From NCBI GenBank assembly GCA_022822005.1, contig JAJECO010000063.1:18713-82712 (forward strand): a stretch of 64,000 nt of DNA, read 5' to 3'. The first letter of the stretch is position 1, and each line of letters opens with the position of its first letter. Made by a program: the position numbers and the translations under genes. Under the pieces are notes generated by a model, which saw only the letters and a list, made by a program, of their open reading frames with translations, was not told the origin of the DNA and ran no database searches. This DNA is from Candidatus Poribacteria bacterium. GTDB taxonomy: Bacteria > Poribacteria > WGA-4E > PCPOR2b. Shown here piece by piece: positions 9,685-17,721 of this stretch.

Positions 9685-12600
9685 CTAAGAATTCGATATA
9701 TCGGATTCAGAAACATTTACACCCACTCGCTCCCTGATATAATCCAGCTGTCCATCAGGACGTTCCATCCGCAGGTAAGGCGTGGTTGGGGCTTTCGCTG
9801 CCCCTTTCTCAGGCCCTCTGGGCAACGCGCCGATATTGCAGAAGTTTTCGGTTGACAAAGTCGCATCGAGTTCATTTTGGGGTGGAAGCTCAAGGTAGAC
9901 ATCGTTGTCTTTGACTTTTACCGGGAAGGTGAGAACTTCGTAGTCCTCGCCGCTCAGACATGATCCCGATTTGAGGCAGAACGTCTTTTTGTGCAGTGGA
10001 CAGGCGATTTTCGGCGTACCCTGTGCATCACCGATGATGCCGCGAGAGAGAACAAACGCCTTCTTGTGCGGACACATATTTTGCGTTGCGTACCACTCGC
10101 CACGAGAGGAGAAATTGAACACGGCAATCTGTGTGTTTCCATATTTAATTGCTGCGCCGCCGTCGTGGGGGAAGTCAGAAACGCTCCCGACTTTGACCCA
10201 CTGTTTGTCTGGAGATTCGCGCAATGCTTTCAACTTTGCGCTTGAGGGTAAGGTTACATCTTCGATTGGAATGAGGTCCTTCTCCCAATACTTTGGGCGT
10301 TGCTGTCCACGCTCCGAGACAAACTCGATGCCGGTTTCGGTCTCATCGGTGTTGATGAATTGTCGGAACTTATTCCGAATGTCCGGATTCATGACCACCT
10401 CTCTCCACTCACATTTGTAGGTGTCAACGAGATGCGCCATCTGTCTCTCCAATTCATCGCAGATACCAAGTTTGTCGTGGACAATTACGTTGCGAAGGTA
10501 ATCAATGCCTCCCTCCATCTTTTCTAGCCAGACGGAGGTTCGCGTGAGCTTGTCAGCGGTCATGATGTAGAACATGATAAAGCAGTCGAGGTACTTAATG
10601 GCTGTCTCCTCATCAATGTCGCTTGCGAGTAGATCGGCGTGTCGCGGATTGGAACCACCGTTCCCGCAGACATAGAGGTTATAGCCCTGTTCGGTCGCGA
10701 TCAATCCGAAATCCTTGCCCTGTGCCTCGGCGCATTCTCGGATGCAACCGGAAACAGCGGCTTTCATCTTATGTGGTGAACGAATGCCGCGGTAGCGTTC
10801 TTCGACCTGAATGGCGAACTTTACTGAGTCTTGGACAGCGTAGCGACACCATGTTGTACCGACACAACTCTTGACGGTCCGCAACGCCTTTCCGTAGGCA
10901 TGACCGCTCTCGAAGCCCGCGTTGACCAGTTCTTCCCAAATGTCGGGCAGTTGGTGCAGCTGTGCGCCGAACATGTCGATGCGTTGTCCACCGGTAATCT
11001 TCGTGTAAAGCTCATATTTCTTAGCGATGGAACCGAGTGCGATGAGTTTATCGGGTGTAATTTCGCCGCCGGGGACACGTGGAATGATAGAATAAAGACC
11101 ACCACGCTGCATGTTCGCCAAGAAACGGTCATTGGTGTCCTGCAATGTTTGATGTTTGTCAAACATGATGTTCTCGTTCCACAGGCTCGCTAACATCGAT
11201 GTGACGGCCGGTTTGCAAATTTCACAGCCGTTGCCATGTCCATACTCGGTGATGAGGCTGTCGAAAGTTTTGATCTGCTTAACTTTGATAATATCGAATA
11301 GTTCCTGACGGGTGTAAGGGAAGTGTTCGCACAGATCCGTATTGATTTCTAATCCCGCTGCCTCCAATTCCTGTTTGAGTAGGTCAGTCACGAGCGGTAC
11401 GCAGCCACCGCAGCCCGTGCCCGCTTTCGTGAAGCTCTTTACTTCCCCGACAGTTGTCAATTCGTTGTCACGAATTGCACAGCAGATATCGCCCTTGCTG
11501 ACGCTATTACACTGACAGACTTGTGCTTGATCGGGCATCTCCGTGGCGGATACGACGACACCGTCGCCGCTTGAACCGAGCACCAACGCCCCCGGTTCTG
11601 CTGTCAATTCGGTTTCATTCTGTGAGAGCATCATGAGGCTCCCGTAATCGGAAGCGTCACCGACCAAAATGCCGCCGACCAACTTTTTCCCGTCTGGGGT
11701 AAAGAGAAGTTTTTTGTAGATACCGCCGAAGGGATCTTCATAGGTGAGTGGTTTGGCGGTGGATTCATCCGCGGTATAGTCCCCGAAACTGGCCACATCA
11801 ACGCCCATCAGCTTGAGTTTTGTCGACAGATCGGCGCCGGTAAAGGTTCGTGCCCCATCGCCGGTCAGGCGTGCGGCGAGGATTTCTGCCATTTCATACC
11901 CCGGTGCGACGAGACCGTAAATCATCCCGCCGTGCAAGGCGACTTCACCGATAGCGTAGATGTCCGAGTCGTCGGTCTGCAAACAATCATTTATGACGAC
12001 GCCACCCCGTTCGTGGACTTCGATCCCGCACTCGCGCGCAAGTTCATCGCGGGGGCGGATGCCGGCAGAGACAATGACCATTCCAACATCAATCGCTTCA
12101 CCGCTGTTGAATACCATACCCTCAACTTTACTGTTACCGATAATCTCTTTGGTCGCTGTCTCGACATGGACATGAACGCCGAGCTCCTCAATTTTCTTGA
12201 TGAGAAGATTGGAACCAGCTTCATCCACCTGTCGAGGCATCAAACCGGGCATGAATTCGACAACATGTGTTTTGAGACCAAGGTCGTAGGCAGCTTTTGC
12301 CGCTTCCAAGCCGAGCAATCCTCCACCAATAACGGCTGCCGCTTCGACCCTCTGTGCATAGTCGAGAATTCCTTGAAGATCCTCAATGGTCCTGTAGACG
12401 AAGACACCGTCTTTATCGACACCCGGAATTGGCGGCACAAAAGGATAGGAGCCGGTCGCAAGTACGACGATGTCGTAGGGGATTTCCTTCCCGTTTTCTG
12501 ATCGGACGACTCGCAGCTCGCGGTCGATGGCAGTTGCTTTATCACCCACATGGAGCGAAATACCTTGCGCTTCGTACCACTGGGTGTTTGTGAGCATCAG

Positions 12601-12810
12601 TTGTTCAGGGTCACGATTCGTAAAGAATTGGGTGAGACCGACGCGGTCGTAAGCTGCACGAGGTTCTTCACAGAACGTCACAATCTGAAACTTGCGATCA
12701 ACATCAAACTCGACTAACTTTTCGCAGAACCGATGTCCGACCATGCCGTTTCCGATAACAACAACTGTGTTCAGGGCGCTCGTTTTTCTGGTAAAATTTG
12801 AATCGTTCAT
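9685..12810 (-). CDS. nirBD: NAD(P)H nitrite reductase, fused large and small subunits
   Basis: A 1041-residue cytoplasmic enzyme reducing nitrite to ammonia. In order: FAD/NAD(P)-binding domain starting VVVIGNGMVG, a BFD-type [2Fe-2S] domain (CQCNSVSKGDICCAI, then GTGCGGC), a second BFD-like segment, two nitrite/sulfite reductase half-domains with the siroheme-[4Fe-4S] ligands CVGTTWC and CIREC, and a C-terminal Rieske domain (CPHKK, CPLHKK) equal to NirD. NirB and NirD are usually separate in bacteria; the fused order recalls fungal nitrite reductase. The start at 12810 has AGAAGGAT upstream; an in-frame ATG at 12846 would lie inside the leader terminator. Expression is probably controlled by that terminator. 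Confidence 0.93.
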   Translation of the reverse strand: MNDSNFTRKTSALNTVVVIGNGMVGHRFCEKLVEFDVDRKFQIVTFCEEPRAAYDRVGLTQFFTNRDPEQLMLTNTQWYEAQGISLHVGDKATAIDRELRVVRSENGKEIPYDIVVLATGSYPFVPPIPGVDKDGVFVYRTIEDLQGILDYAQRVEAAAVIGGGLLGLEAAKAAYDLGLKTHVVEFMPGLMPRQVDEAGSNLLIKKIEELGVHVHVETATKEIIGNSKVEGMVFNSGEAIDVGMVIVSAGIRPRDELARECGIEVHERGGVVINDCLQTDDSDIYAIGEVALHGGMIYGLVAPGYEMAEILAARLTGDGARTFTGADLSTKLKLMGVDVASFGDYTADESTAKPLTYEDPFGGIYKKLLFTPDGKKLVGGILVGDASDYGSLMMLSQNETELTAEPGALVLGSSGDGVVVSATEMPDQAQVCQCNSVSKGDICCAIRDNELTTVGEVKSFTKAGTGCGGCVPLVTDLLKQELEAAGLEINTDLCEHFPYTRQELFDIIKVKQIKTFDSLITEYGHGNGCEICKPAVTSMLASLWNENIMFDKHQTLQDTNDRFLANMQRGGLYSIIPRVPGGEITPDKLIALGSIAKKYELYTKITGGQRIDMFGAQLHQLPDIWEELVNAGFESGHAYGKALRTVKSCVGTTWCRYAVQDSVKFAIQVEERYRGIRSPHKMKAAVSGCIRECAEAQGKDFGLIATEQGYNLYVCGNGGSNPRHADLLASDIDEETAIKYLDCFIMFYIMTADKLTRTSVWLEKMEGGIDYLRNVIVHDKLGICDELERQMAHLVDTYKCEWREVVMNPDIRNKFRQFINTDETETGIEFVSERGQQRPKYWEKDLIPIEDVTLPSSAKLKALRESPDKQWVKVGSVSDFPHDGGAAIKYGNTQIAVFNFSSRGEWYATQNMCPHKKAFVLSRGIIGDAQGTPKIACPLHKKTFCLKSGSCLSGEDYEVLTFPVKVKDNDVYLELPPQNELDATLSTENFCNIGALPRGPEKGAAKAPTTPYLRMERPDGQLDYIRERVGVNVSESDISNS

Positions 12811-12830
12811 GTTCTGTAGGATCCTTCTCC

Positions 12831-12876
12831 AAAAAAAAGCGTCCATTCGTGATCGGTTTTGGTCACAAATGGACGC
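12831..12876 (-). terminator. Leader (attenuator) terminator of nirBD
   Basis: Read on the minus strand, GCGTCCATTTGTGA (12876-12863) pairs with TCACGAATGGACGC (12852-12839) and is followed by eight T (12838-12831). It ends only 21 bases before the nirBD start codon, so most transcripts would stop before the gene unless the hairpin is prevented from forming. Confidence 0.88.
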
Positions 12877-12911
12877 CTTTGTCCGTTATCCCGCCATCTT
12901 TGGCTTGGAAT
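12871..12911 (-). promoter_or_regulatory. ANTAR-type dual hexaloop antiterminator of nirBD
   Basis: On the minus strand, hairpin P1 (12911-12888) has stem AUUCC/GGGAU, an AA bulge, GCC/GGC and loop AAAGAU. After a three-base linker (AAC), hairpin P2 (12884-12871) has stem GGAC/GUCC and loop AAAGGC. Both six-base loops have A at position 1 and G at position 4, the known ANTAR recognition features. The 3' strand of P2 is part of the 5' arm of the terminator, so forming P2 blocks termination. NasT, encoded just upstream, is the obvious ligand. Confidence 0.85.
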
Positions 12912-12969
12912 CTTTAGTTTTTATCTTTACTTCATCGCGGCGGATTAGTTCGCCATTGAACGATTACGC

Positions 12970-13569
12970 CTATCTGTTTTTCAATACTTCTGTGATTGAA
13001 AGTACATCCTGGGCAACTTCTGCCATACGTTTCTTCCTGTCCATTGCCATTTTCTGTAACAACCGATACGCTTCCGCTTCCGTGCAGCCTCGCTGTTCCA
13101 TAACGACTCCCTTAGCACGTTCAATAACCTTGCGTTCGGCGAGGCTCGTTTTGGTTTTTTCTAACTCTTGTGCCAACGCTTGAAACTCACGAAAACGGGC
13201 GATGGCAGCTTCGATGATTGGCTGAATGCGTTCGGGACTGAGGCCATTGACCACATAGGCGGAAACGCCTGCCTGAGTCGCTGCATGAATGCTTTCTGAG
13301 CGATTGTCTCGTGTAAACATGACGATTGGCACCGACTGCTTTTGGCTAATTGTTGCAACATCAGTCAGCATATGCTGACTTGGAACATCTGCGCCAATAA
13401 GAATGACATCGGGTTTCACCGTTTCCGCCCGTGGAAGCAAATCTGTGACTGATGCAGTGTGCGCTGCTACGGTGTACTCGCTTGCTTCCAGCGCCTGAAC
13501 TAGCATGTTCGCTCGCTCTGTATCGTCATCAAAAATTAGGATACGTGATAGAGAAGTCGTGTTGCTCAT
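12970..13569 (-). CDS. nasT: NasT-like ANTAR antitermination regulator
   Basis: A 199-residue RNA-binding regulator with a receiver-like domain (about residues 9-118), a coiled-coil linker and a C-terminal ANTAR domain (about 135-195, including AKGVVMEQRGCTEAEAYRLLQ). The receiver is degenerate: where the phosphoacceptor aspartate should be (VILIGADVP, four residues before P63) there is G59, and the conserved lysine is N108. It therefore probably works without phosphorylation, like AmiR. The usual partner NasS, a nitrate-binding sensor, is not in the window. The start at 13569 follows GGTTCGAGG; an ATG at 13593 is in frame but less well placed. Likely targets are the leaders of nirBD and of its own gene. 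Confidence 0.87.
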   Translation of the reverse strand: MSNTTSLSRILIFDDDTERANMLVQALEASEYTVAAHTASVTDLLPRAETVKPDVILIGADVPSQHMLTDVATISQKQSVPIVMFTRDNRSESIHAATQAGVSAYVVNGLSPERIQPIIEAAIARFREFQALAQELEKTKTSLAERKVIERAKGVVMEQRGCTEAEAYRLLQKMAMDRKKRMAEVAQDVLSITEVLKNR

Positions 13570-13612
13570 CCTCGAACCTTTTATCTTGTCCATTTAAAGC
13601 AACATCTCAGGT

Positions 13613-13667
13613 AAAAAAAAGCGCCCATCTGTAGGAGCACGCCCCTATCAAATGGACGCCTTTGTCC
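13613..13667 (-). promoter_or_regulatory. Attenuator in the nasT leader with ANTAR P2 hairpin
   Basis: On the minus strand, GGAC-AAAGGC-GUCC (13667-13654) is identical to P2 of the nirBD leader. It overlaps the 5' arm of an intrinsic terminator whose arms are 13659-13652 and 13628-13621, with an inner stem and eight T at 13620-13613. A clear P1 hairpin was not found upstream of P2. The arrangement predicts that NasT controls its own expression. Confidence 0.75.
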
Positions 13668-13700
13668 ACAAGGAGGAACTAATGAATTATTGTATCTCTG

Positions 13701-13737
13701 TAGGCGTTCAGATGTAGAGCTTTTACCTGAACGCCTA
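13701..13737 (-). terminator. Hairpin downstream of first ammonium transporter gene
   Basis: TAGGCGTTCAG at 13701-13711 pairs perfectly with CTGAACGCCTA at 13727-13737. It lies just past the stop codon of the upstream amt gene. There is no strong T-run, so it may be a weak terminator or an mRNA 3'-end stabiliser before the nasT leader. Confidence 0.5.
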
Positions 13738-13745
13738 TCCATGTT

Positions 13746-15113
13746 CTAGTTAATAGAAGATATTGTAAAATCTGGATACGCACTGGAACCGTGCTCGGCG
13801 TAATCCAATCCTTCCAGCTCTTCTTCTTCGCTAGCACGCAACCCAACAATCGTTTTGATACCGTAAAACAGAATAAAACCTGCTACCATACACCATGCAA
13901 AAACGGCAACAACACCAATGAACTGAGCACCGAGGAACTTGAACGCTGCGCCTTTATCCGCTGCGTAGAAGATGCCTTGTTCGGTATGGAAGACCCCAAG
14001 CAAGAGCGTCCCCAAAGCGCCGCAAACGCCGTGTACAGAGATCGCGCCGACCGGATCGTCAATTCTGAGTTTTTCAATTATCAGGACCGAAAAGACGACC
14101 ACAACCCCTGCGATTGCACCAATAATTACTGCAGCCACCGGTGTAACAAATGCACACGGTGCAGTGATTGCAACGAGTCCGGCAAGCGCGCCGTTGAGTG
14201 CCATGCCGGCATCGGGTTTCTTGAGTTTGAACCAGGCAGTTATCATGGCTAAAATTGCGCCCGCTGCGGCAGCGAGGTTTGTCGTTACAGCGATTAATGC
14301 AATGGGTTTTGCATCTGCTGCCATCTGGCTGCCCGGATTAAATCCGAACCACCCAAGCCATAGGATAAAGACACCGAGTGCTGCCAGCGGCAGATTATGT
14401 CCGGGAATCGGACGAGGGTTCCCATTTGCGTCATATTTGCCGGTACGAGCACCGAGTACGATTGCGCCTGTTAAGGCGAGCCAGCCACCCGTTGAGTGGA
14501 CAACCGTTGAGCCTGCAAAATCCAACATTCCCAGACTCGACAACCAACCGCCTCCCCAGATCCAGTGTCCGACGATTGGATAGATTAAACCGGTAATGAA
14601 AACACTATAAATCAGATAGCTTCTAAACTTTGTGCGTTCAGCCATCGCACCGGAAACAATTGTCGCTGCGGTGGCAGCGAAGACCAGTTGGAACAACCAT
14701 GCAGCGAGTGTTGGGACGGAACTCCACTCCAGTGAGCTGAACCCTTTCGTCTCCCCTGAGACGAACCACCCACTCAATCCCATGAAGCCGTTACCATCAC
14801 CAAACATAATTGCGAATCCAATCGCCCAGTAAGCGATAGCTCCCATCGAGAAATCCATTAGGTTTTTCATCAGGATATTGACGGCATTTTTCGCACGGGT
14901 AAATCCCGCTTCGACCATGGAGAAACCTGCCTGCATAAAGAAAACCAGAAAGGCGGCAATCAATACCCAGAGGGTGTCAGCGATATATTTTGAAGTTTCG
15001 ATTTTTTCACCTTCGACGAAGCCATCTAAGGCGAATACGTTTGTACCGAGACATAGCGTCAAGATCAGAACAATTCCTGCAATCCCGTAATTGCTCAGAA
15101 AGCTTTTTTTCAT
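13746..15113 (-). CDS. amt: Ammonium transporter (Amt/MEP/Rh family), second copy
   Basis: A 455-residue ammonium channel with a signal-like N-terminal segment (residues 7-28, ending VFA-L) followed by eleven transmembrane helices. Family sequences include DTLWVLIAAFLVFFMQAGF, VEAGFTRAKN and VHGVCGALG. The copy differs clearly from the transporter at 1807-3198, so the two are paralogues rather than a recent duplicate. It is the first gene of the nitrogen block. GTCTCCTT on the plus strand (AAGGAGAC on the minus strand) gives a good ribosome binding site. A sigma-54-like promoter lies upstream, which suggests induction under nitrogen limitation. Confidence 0.93.
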   Translation of the reverse strand: MKKSFLSNYGIAGIVLILTLCLGTNVFALDGFVEGEKIETSKYIADTLWVLIAAFLVFFMQAGFSMVEAGFTRAKNAVNILMKNLMDFSMGAIAYWAIGFAIMFGDGNGFMGLSGWFVSGETKGFSSLEWSSVPTLAAWLFQLVFAATAATIVSGAMAERTKFRSYLIYSVFITGLIYPIVGHWIWGGGWLSSLGMLDFAGSTVVHSTGGWLALTGAIVLGARTGKYDANGNPRPIPGHNLPLAALGVFILWLGWFGFNPGSQMAADAKPIALIAVTTNLAAAAGAILAMITAWFKLKKPDAGMALNGALAGLVAITAPCAFVTPVAAVIIGAIAGVVVVFSVLIIEKLRIDDPVGAISVHGVCGALGTLLLGVFHTEQGIFYAADKGAAFKFLGAQFIGVVAVFAWCMVAGFILFYGIKTIVGLRASEEEELEGLDYAEHGSSAYPDFTISSIN

Positions 15114-15253
15114 TTTTGTCTCCTTAGTAAGTGGGGACCTTCGTGGGCAAATTGTGAGCTACCCGTAAAGCGGAAGAAAGATTGACGACAGGTTGTAGTT
15201 GCTTAGATTGTTTATCTTTCCGATGCCAAGAACCAAATTCTTTTGCTAATGTA

Positions 15254-15269
15254 GGCAAAAAAGATGCCA
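15254..15269 (-). promoter_or_regulatory. Sigma-54 (-24/-12) promoter candidate for amt
   Basis: On the minus strand, TGGCAT (15269-15264) and TTGCC (15258-15254) are placed so that GG and GC are ten bases apart, the canonical -24/-12 spacing. Transcription would start near 15243, giving a leader of about 130 bases. Match to TGGCAC-N5-TTGCA is good but not perfect. Confidence 0.5.
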
Positions 15270-15403
15270 GCAGTTAATGGGAGTGTCTTTTGCGGCTGGA
15301 GAAACGACTGAAAGACAGCAGCAGTGGGATGATAGCTGAATCTTTTAAGATTATTGGCTGCGCTATATTCATCGCAGAAAGGTGATATAATTTTCGGCAA
15401 TTT

Positions 15404-15441
15404 GCTGAAATTTTAGGCAGCGAATCACCTAAATTTCAGGC
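15404..15441. promoter_or_regulatory. 14-bp inverted repeat, possible enhancer site
   Basis: GCTGAAATTTTAGG at 15404-15417 pairs with CCTAAATTTCAGGC at 15428-15441. It lies about 140 bp upstream of the sigma-54-like promoter, a usual distance for an NtrC-type activator site, and about 45 bp upstream of the divergent promoter at 15487. The remaining intergenic sequence (15114-15584) shows no gene. Confidence 0.45.
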
Positions 15442-15486
15442 AAGCAGGATCCACTGTATCCTGATTTACCTCCGCTCTGTCTTGGC

Positions 15487-15516
15487 TTTACATTTTACAA
15501 AGGGTTTAGGTATAAT
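15487..15516 (+). promoter_or_regulatory. Sigma-70-type promoter for the Gfo/Idh gene
   Basis: TTTACA (15487-15492) and TATAAT (15511-15516) are separated by 18 bp, about 70 bp before the start codon at 15585. Confidence 0.6.
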
Positions 15517-15584
15517 CTTACAAAGGTTTTGTATTTGGCATAATAATCGGGGGAAGGATTTTCTATTCCAACTGAGGAGGGATT

Positions 15585-16574
15585 ATGAGTCAGCCGGTAA
15601 AAGTTGGTTTTGTTGGAACAGGTGGCATCGCAAATGGCCATCTCCGTAACCTTGCAGAGATGAAAAATGTGCACATCGCAGCCCTTTGTGATGTTGATGA
15701 AGCACGCGTGAACGCAGCAGTCGAAACCTACGGTGGACAGCCATACACGGATTATCGGGAGATGTTTGATGGGGCGGATCTGGATGCTGTCTATTTCTGC
15801 CTACCTCCCTTTGCTCACTCCGACGCGGAGATAGTTGCAGCGGAGAGGGGGTTACACCTGTTTGTGCAGAAACCGGTTGTGCTGGAACTTGAGACCGGGA
15901 TCCGCATTTTGGAAGCAGTTAAACAGTCGGGCGTGATCTCCTGTGTCGGCTATCAGGGGCGGTATATGAATGTTGCGAACGCTGTGCGCGAGTTCCTCGC
16001 AGATAAGGCAATCGGCATGATTGCGTCTCATCGCTGGGGAGGCGTCCCTGGGGGACCGAGCCATTGGTGGTGTGTGATGGAGAAGTCGGGCGGGATGCTA
16101 CACGAACAGGCGACCCACCAACTCGATATGATTCGGTACATCGCTGGTGAGATCGTCGAGGTCTATAAGATTGATGCGATGAAGGTTAATGTCGATCAGG
16201 AAAACCATACGATTCCCGATGCGGAGGTGGTCACGCTTCAGTTTGAGAGTGGGACCGTTGGCTATATTTCGACCAGTTCTGCGTTGGTTAATGGTGGCGG
16301 GGGGACGCGCACCGATTTTATCGTTGAGGGGCACTATACGCTTCAGCTCGCTTGGGGTGATGTGCGGATTCTTCCCGAAGACGCAGCGACGATTGAGATA
16401 CCCGATGGAGAACCCCTTTCGATTGATGAGGCGTTTATCGGTGCAATTCAGACCGGGGATCGATCGCTGATCCGATCGTCCTATGCGGATGGGCTGAAAT
16501 CCGCAGCGGTATCAATTGCTGCGAACCAATCGTCCCGTGAACATCGACCGGTACGCGTACCGTTGATCTCGTAG
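15585..16574 (+). CDS. Gfo/Idh/MocA-family oxidoreductase
   Basis: A 329-residue NAD(P)-dependent dehydrogenase, cytoplasmic. The N-terminal Rossmann fold starts with VGFVGTGGIANGH (GxGxxA). The catalytic lysine motif, usually EKP, reads QKP (LFVQKPVV) near residue 96, and a further conserved region HEQATHQLD near residue 175 carries the usual acid/histidine pair. The substrate is probably a sugar, inositol or sugar acid, but this family does not allow a finer call. GAGGAGGG gives a strong ribosome binding site. It is followed by an amidohydrolase, and the two may act in one degradation route. Confidence 0.87.
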   Translation: MSQPVKVGFVGTGGIANGHLRNLAEMKNVHIAALCDVDEARVNAAVETYGGQPYTDYREMFDGADLDAVYFCLPPFAHSDAEIVAAERGLHLFVQKPVVLELETGIRILEAVKQSGVISCVGYQGRYMNVANAVREFLADKAIGMIASHRWGGVPGGPSHWWCVMEKSGGMLHEQATHQLDMIRYIAGEIVEVYKIDAMKVNVDQENHTIPDAEVVTLQFESGTVGYISTSSALVNGGGGTRTDFIVEGHYTLQLAWGDVRILPEDAATIEIPDGEPLSIDEAFIGAIQTGDRSLIRSSYADGLKSAAVSIAANQSSREHRPVRVPLIS

Positions 16575-16616
16575 AGGAGGAAGGCTCACGTAGAAAGAAA
16601 GCGCGAGGCACGAGGA

Positions 16617-16648
16617 GAAACCGAGTTTTTTCTTGAAAACTCGGTTTC
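16617..16648. repeat. GAAACCGAG hairpin repeat, copy 1
   Basis: GAAACCGAGTTTT pairs with AAAACTCGGTTTC around a six-base loop, giving a 13-bp stem. It lies after the Gfo/Idh gene. The flanking bases CCCACGATTTCTTAATATGAACGGAGA are partly shared with copies 2 and 5, so the repeat unit is longer than the hairpin. It may act as a transcription terminator. Confidence 0.75.
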
Positions 16649-16739
16649 TGTCCCACGATTTCTTAATATGAACGGAGAAAATCTCATAACAGAAATATAA
16701 CAGAGGCGGAAGTAGTATCTAAATAAACGGAGGTAACGG

Positions 16740-17582
16740 ATGATTATCGACACACATACACATTTCTACGATCCAACCCGGTCCGAGGGGGTTCCTTGGC
16801 CCGACCCTAACGATGATGTGCTTTATCGACCTGTGTACCCGGAACATCACAAAGCGCTTGCCGTCCCCGAAGGTGTGACCGGAACCGTCGTTGTCGAGGC
16901 GAGCACATGGGTTGAAGATAACCAGTGGATACTTGACCTCGCGGAAGATGAACCGTTTATCGTTGGGTTTGTTGGGAATTTAGATATCGAGTCGGCGGAT
17001 TTTGAGAGTAATCTTGAGCGCTATGCCGCGAATCCACTTTTCCGGGGTGTACGGCTTCGCGGGGTAGATATCGGGAAGGTTGTGAACGATGGAAATCTCG
17101 CGAACATTAAGAGGTTGGCTGCGAAGGATCTGTCGGTAGACCTTTTATCATCACCGGATAGCTTGCCGGATGTCGCCGCACTGGCATCAAACGTCCCCGA
17201 ACTGCGCATTGTCATTAACCATGTCGCCGGTGTGCCTATTGATGGCGGCGCACCAGATGCAGCGTGGGTCGAGGGGATGCAGCGCGCGGCGGCAAATGAC
17301 CATGTCTTTTGTAAGGTGTCGGGGTTGGTGGAAAACACAAAGGACAAGCCCTCACCGACCGATGTGGCGTATTATGCACCGACGGTTGATGTGTTGTGGG
17401 AGGCATTTGGCGCAGATCGGTTGGTCTACGGCAGCAATTGGCCCGTATCCGAACGCTTTGCGGACTATGGGACGGTGCAGCGCATTGTGTCCCAATACTT
17501 CAACGCCAAGGGGGTTGTGGCTGCTGAGAAGTATTTTTGGAGGAATGCTACGGCAGCATACAAGTGGCTAAATCGAGGATAA
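16740..17582 (+). CDS. Amidohydrolase 2 family metal-dependent hydrolase
   Basis: A 280-residue TIM-barrel hydrolase of the amidohydrolase-related group. Metal ligands start with DTHTHFYDP near residue 4 (HxH), a histidine in INHVAG near residue 161, and a late aspartate or serine region YGSNWPVSE near residue 224. The family includes L-fuconolactone and related sugar-lactone hydrolases, which fits a neighbouring Gfo/Idh dehydrogenase that could make the lactone. GGAGG stands before the ATG. The lactonase role is inferred; a decarboxylase of the same superfamily is possible. Confidence 0.82.
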   Translation: MIIDTHTHFYDPTRSEGVPWPDPNDDVLYRPVYPEHHKALAVPEGVTGTVVVEASTWVEDNQWILDLAEDEPFIVGFVGNLDIESADFESNLERYAANPLFRGVRLRGVDIGKVVNDGNLANIKRLAAKDLSVDLLSSPDSLPDVAALASNVPELRIVINHVAGVPIDGGAPDAAWVEGMQRAAANDHVFCKVSGLVENTKDKPSPTDVAYYAPTVDVLWEAFGADRLVYGSNWPVSERFADYGTVQRIVSQYFNAKGVVAAEKYFWRNATAAYKWLNRG

Positions 17583-17656
17583 CTTAAAGCGACATTTTGA
17601 TACTGCGCTATCGGTAAAAGATTGGTTCATATCAAAGAAAGTGCAAAACGCAAAGA

Positions 17657-17688
17657 GAAACCGAGTTTTTTCTTCAAAACTCGGTTTC
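17657..17688. repeat. GAAACCGAG hairpin repeat, copy 2
   Basis: Same 13-bp stem as copy 1 with loop TTCTTC, followed again by TGTCCCACGATTTCT. It sits between the amidohydrolase and the convergent E1 beta gene. Confidence 0.75.
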
Positions 17689-17721
17689 TGTCCCACGATT
17701 TCTGAATATGATTCAAGACAT

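Noticed and set aside
11932..12501. 189-residue plus-strand frame
   Set aside because: It is the antisense of nirBD with no ribosome binding site or family match.
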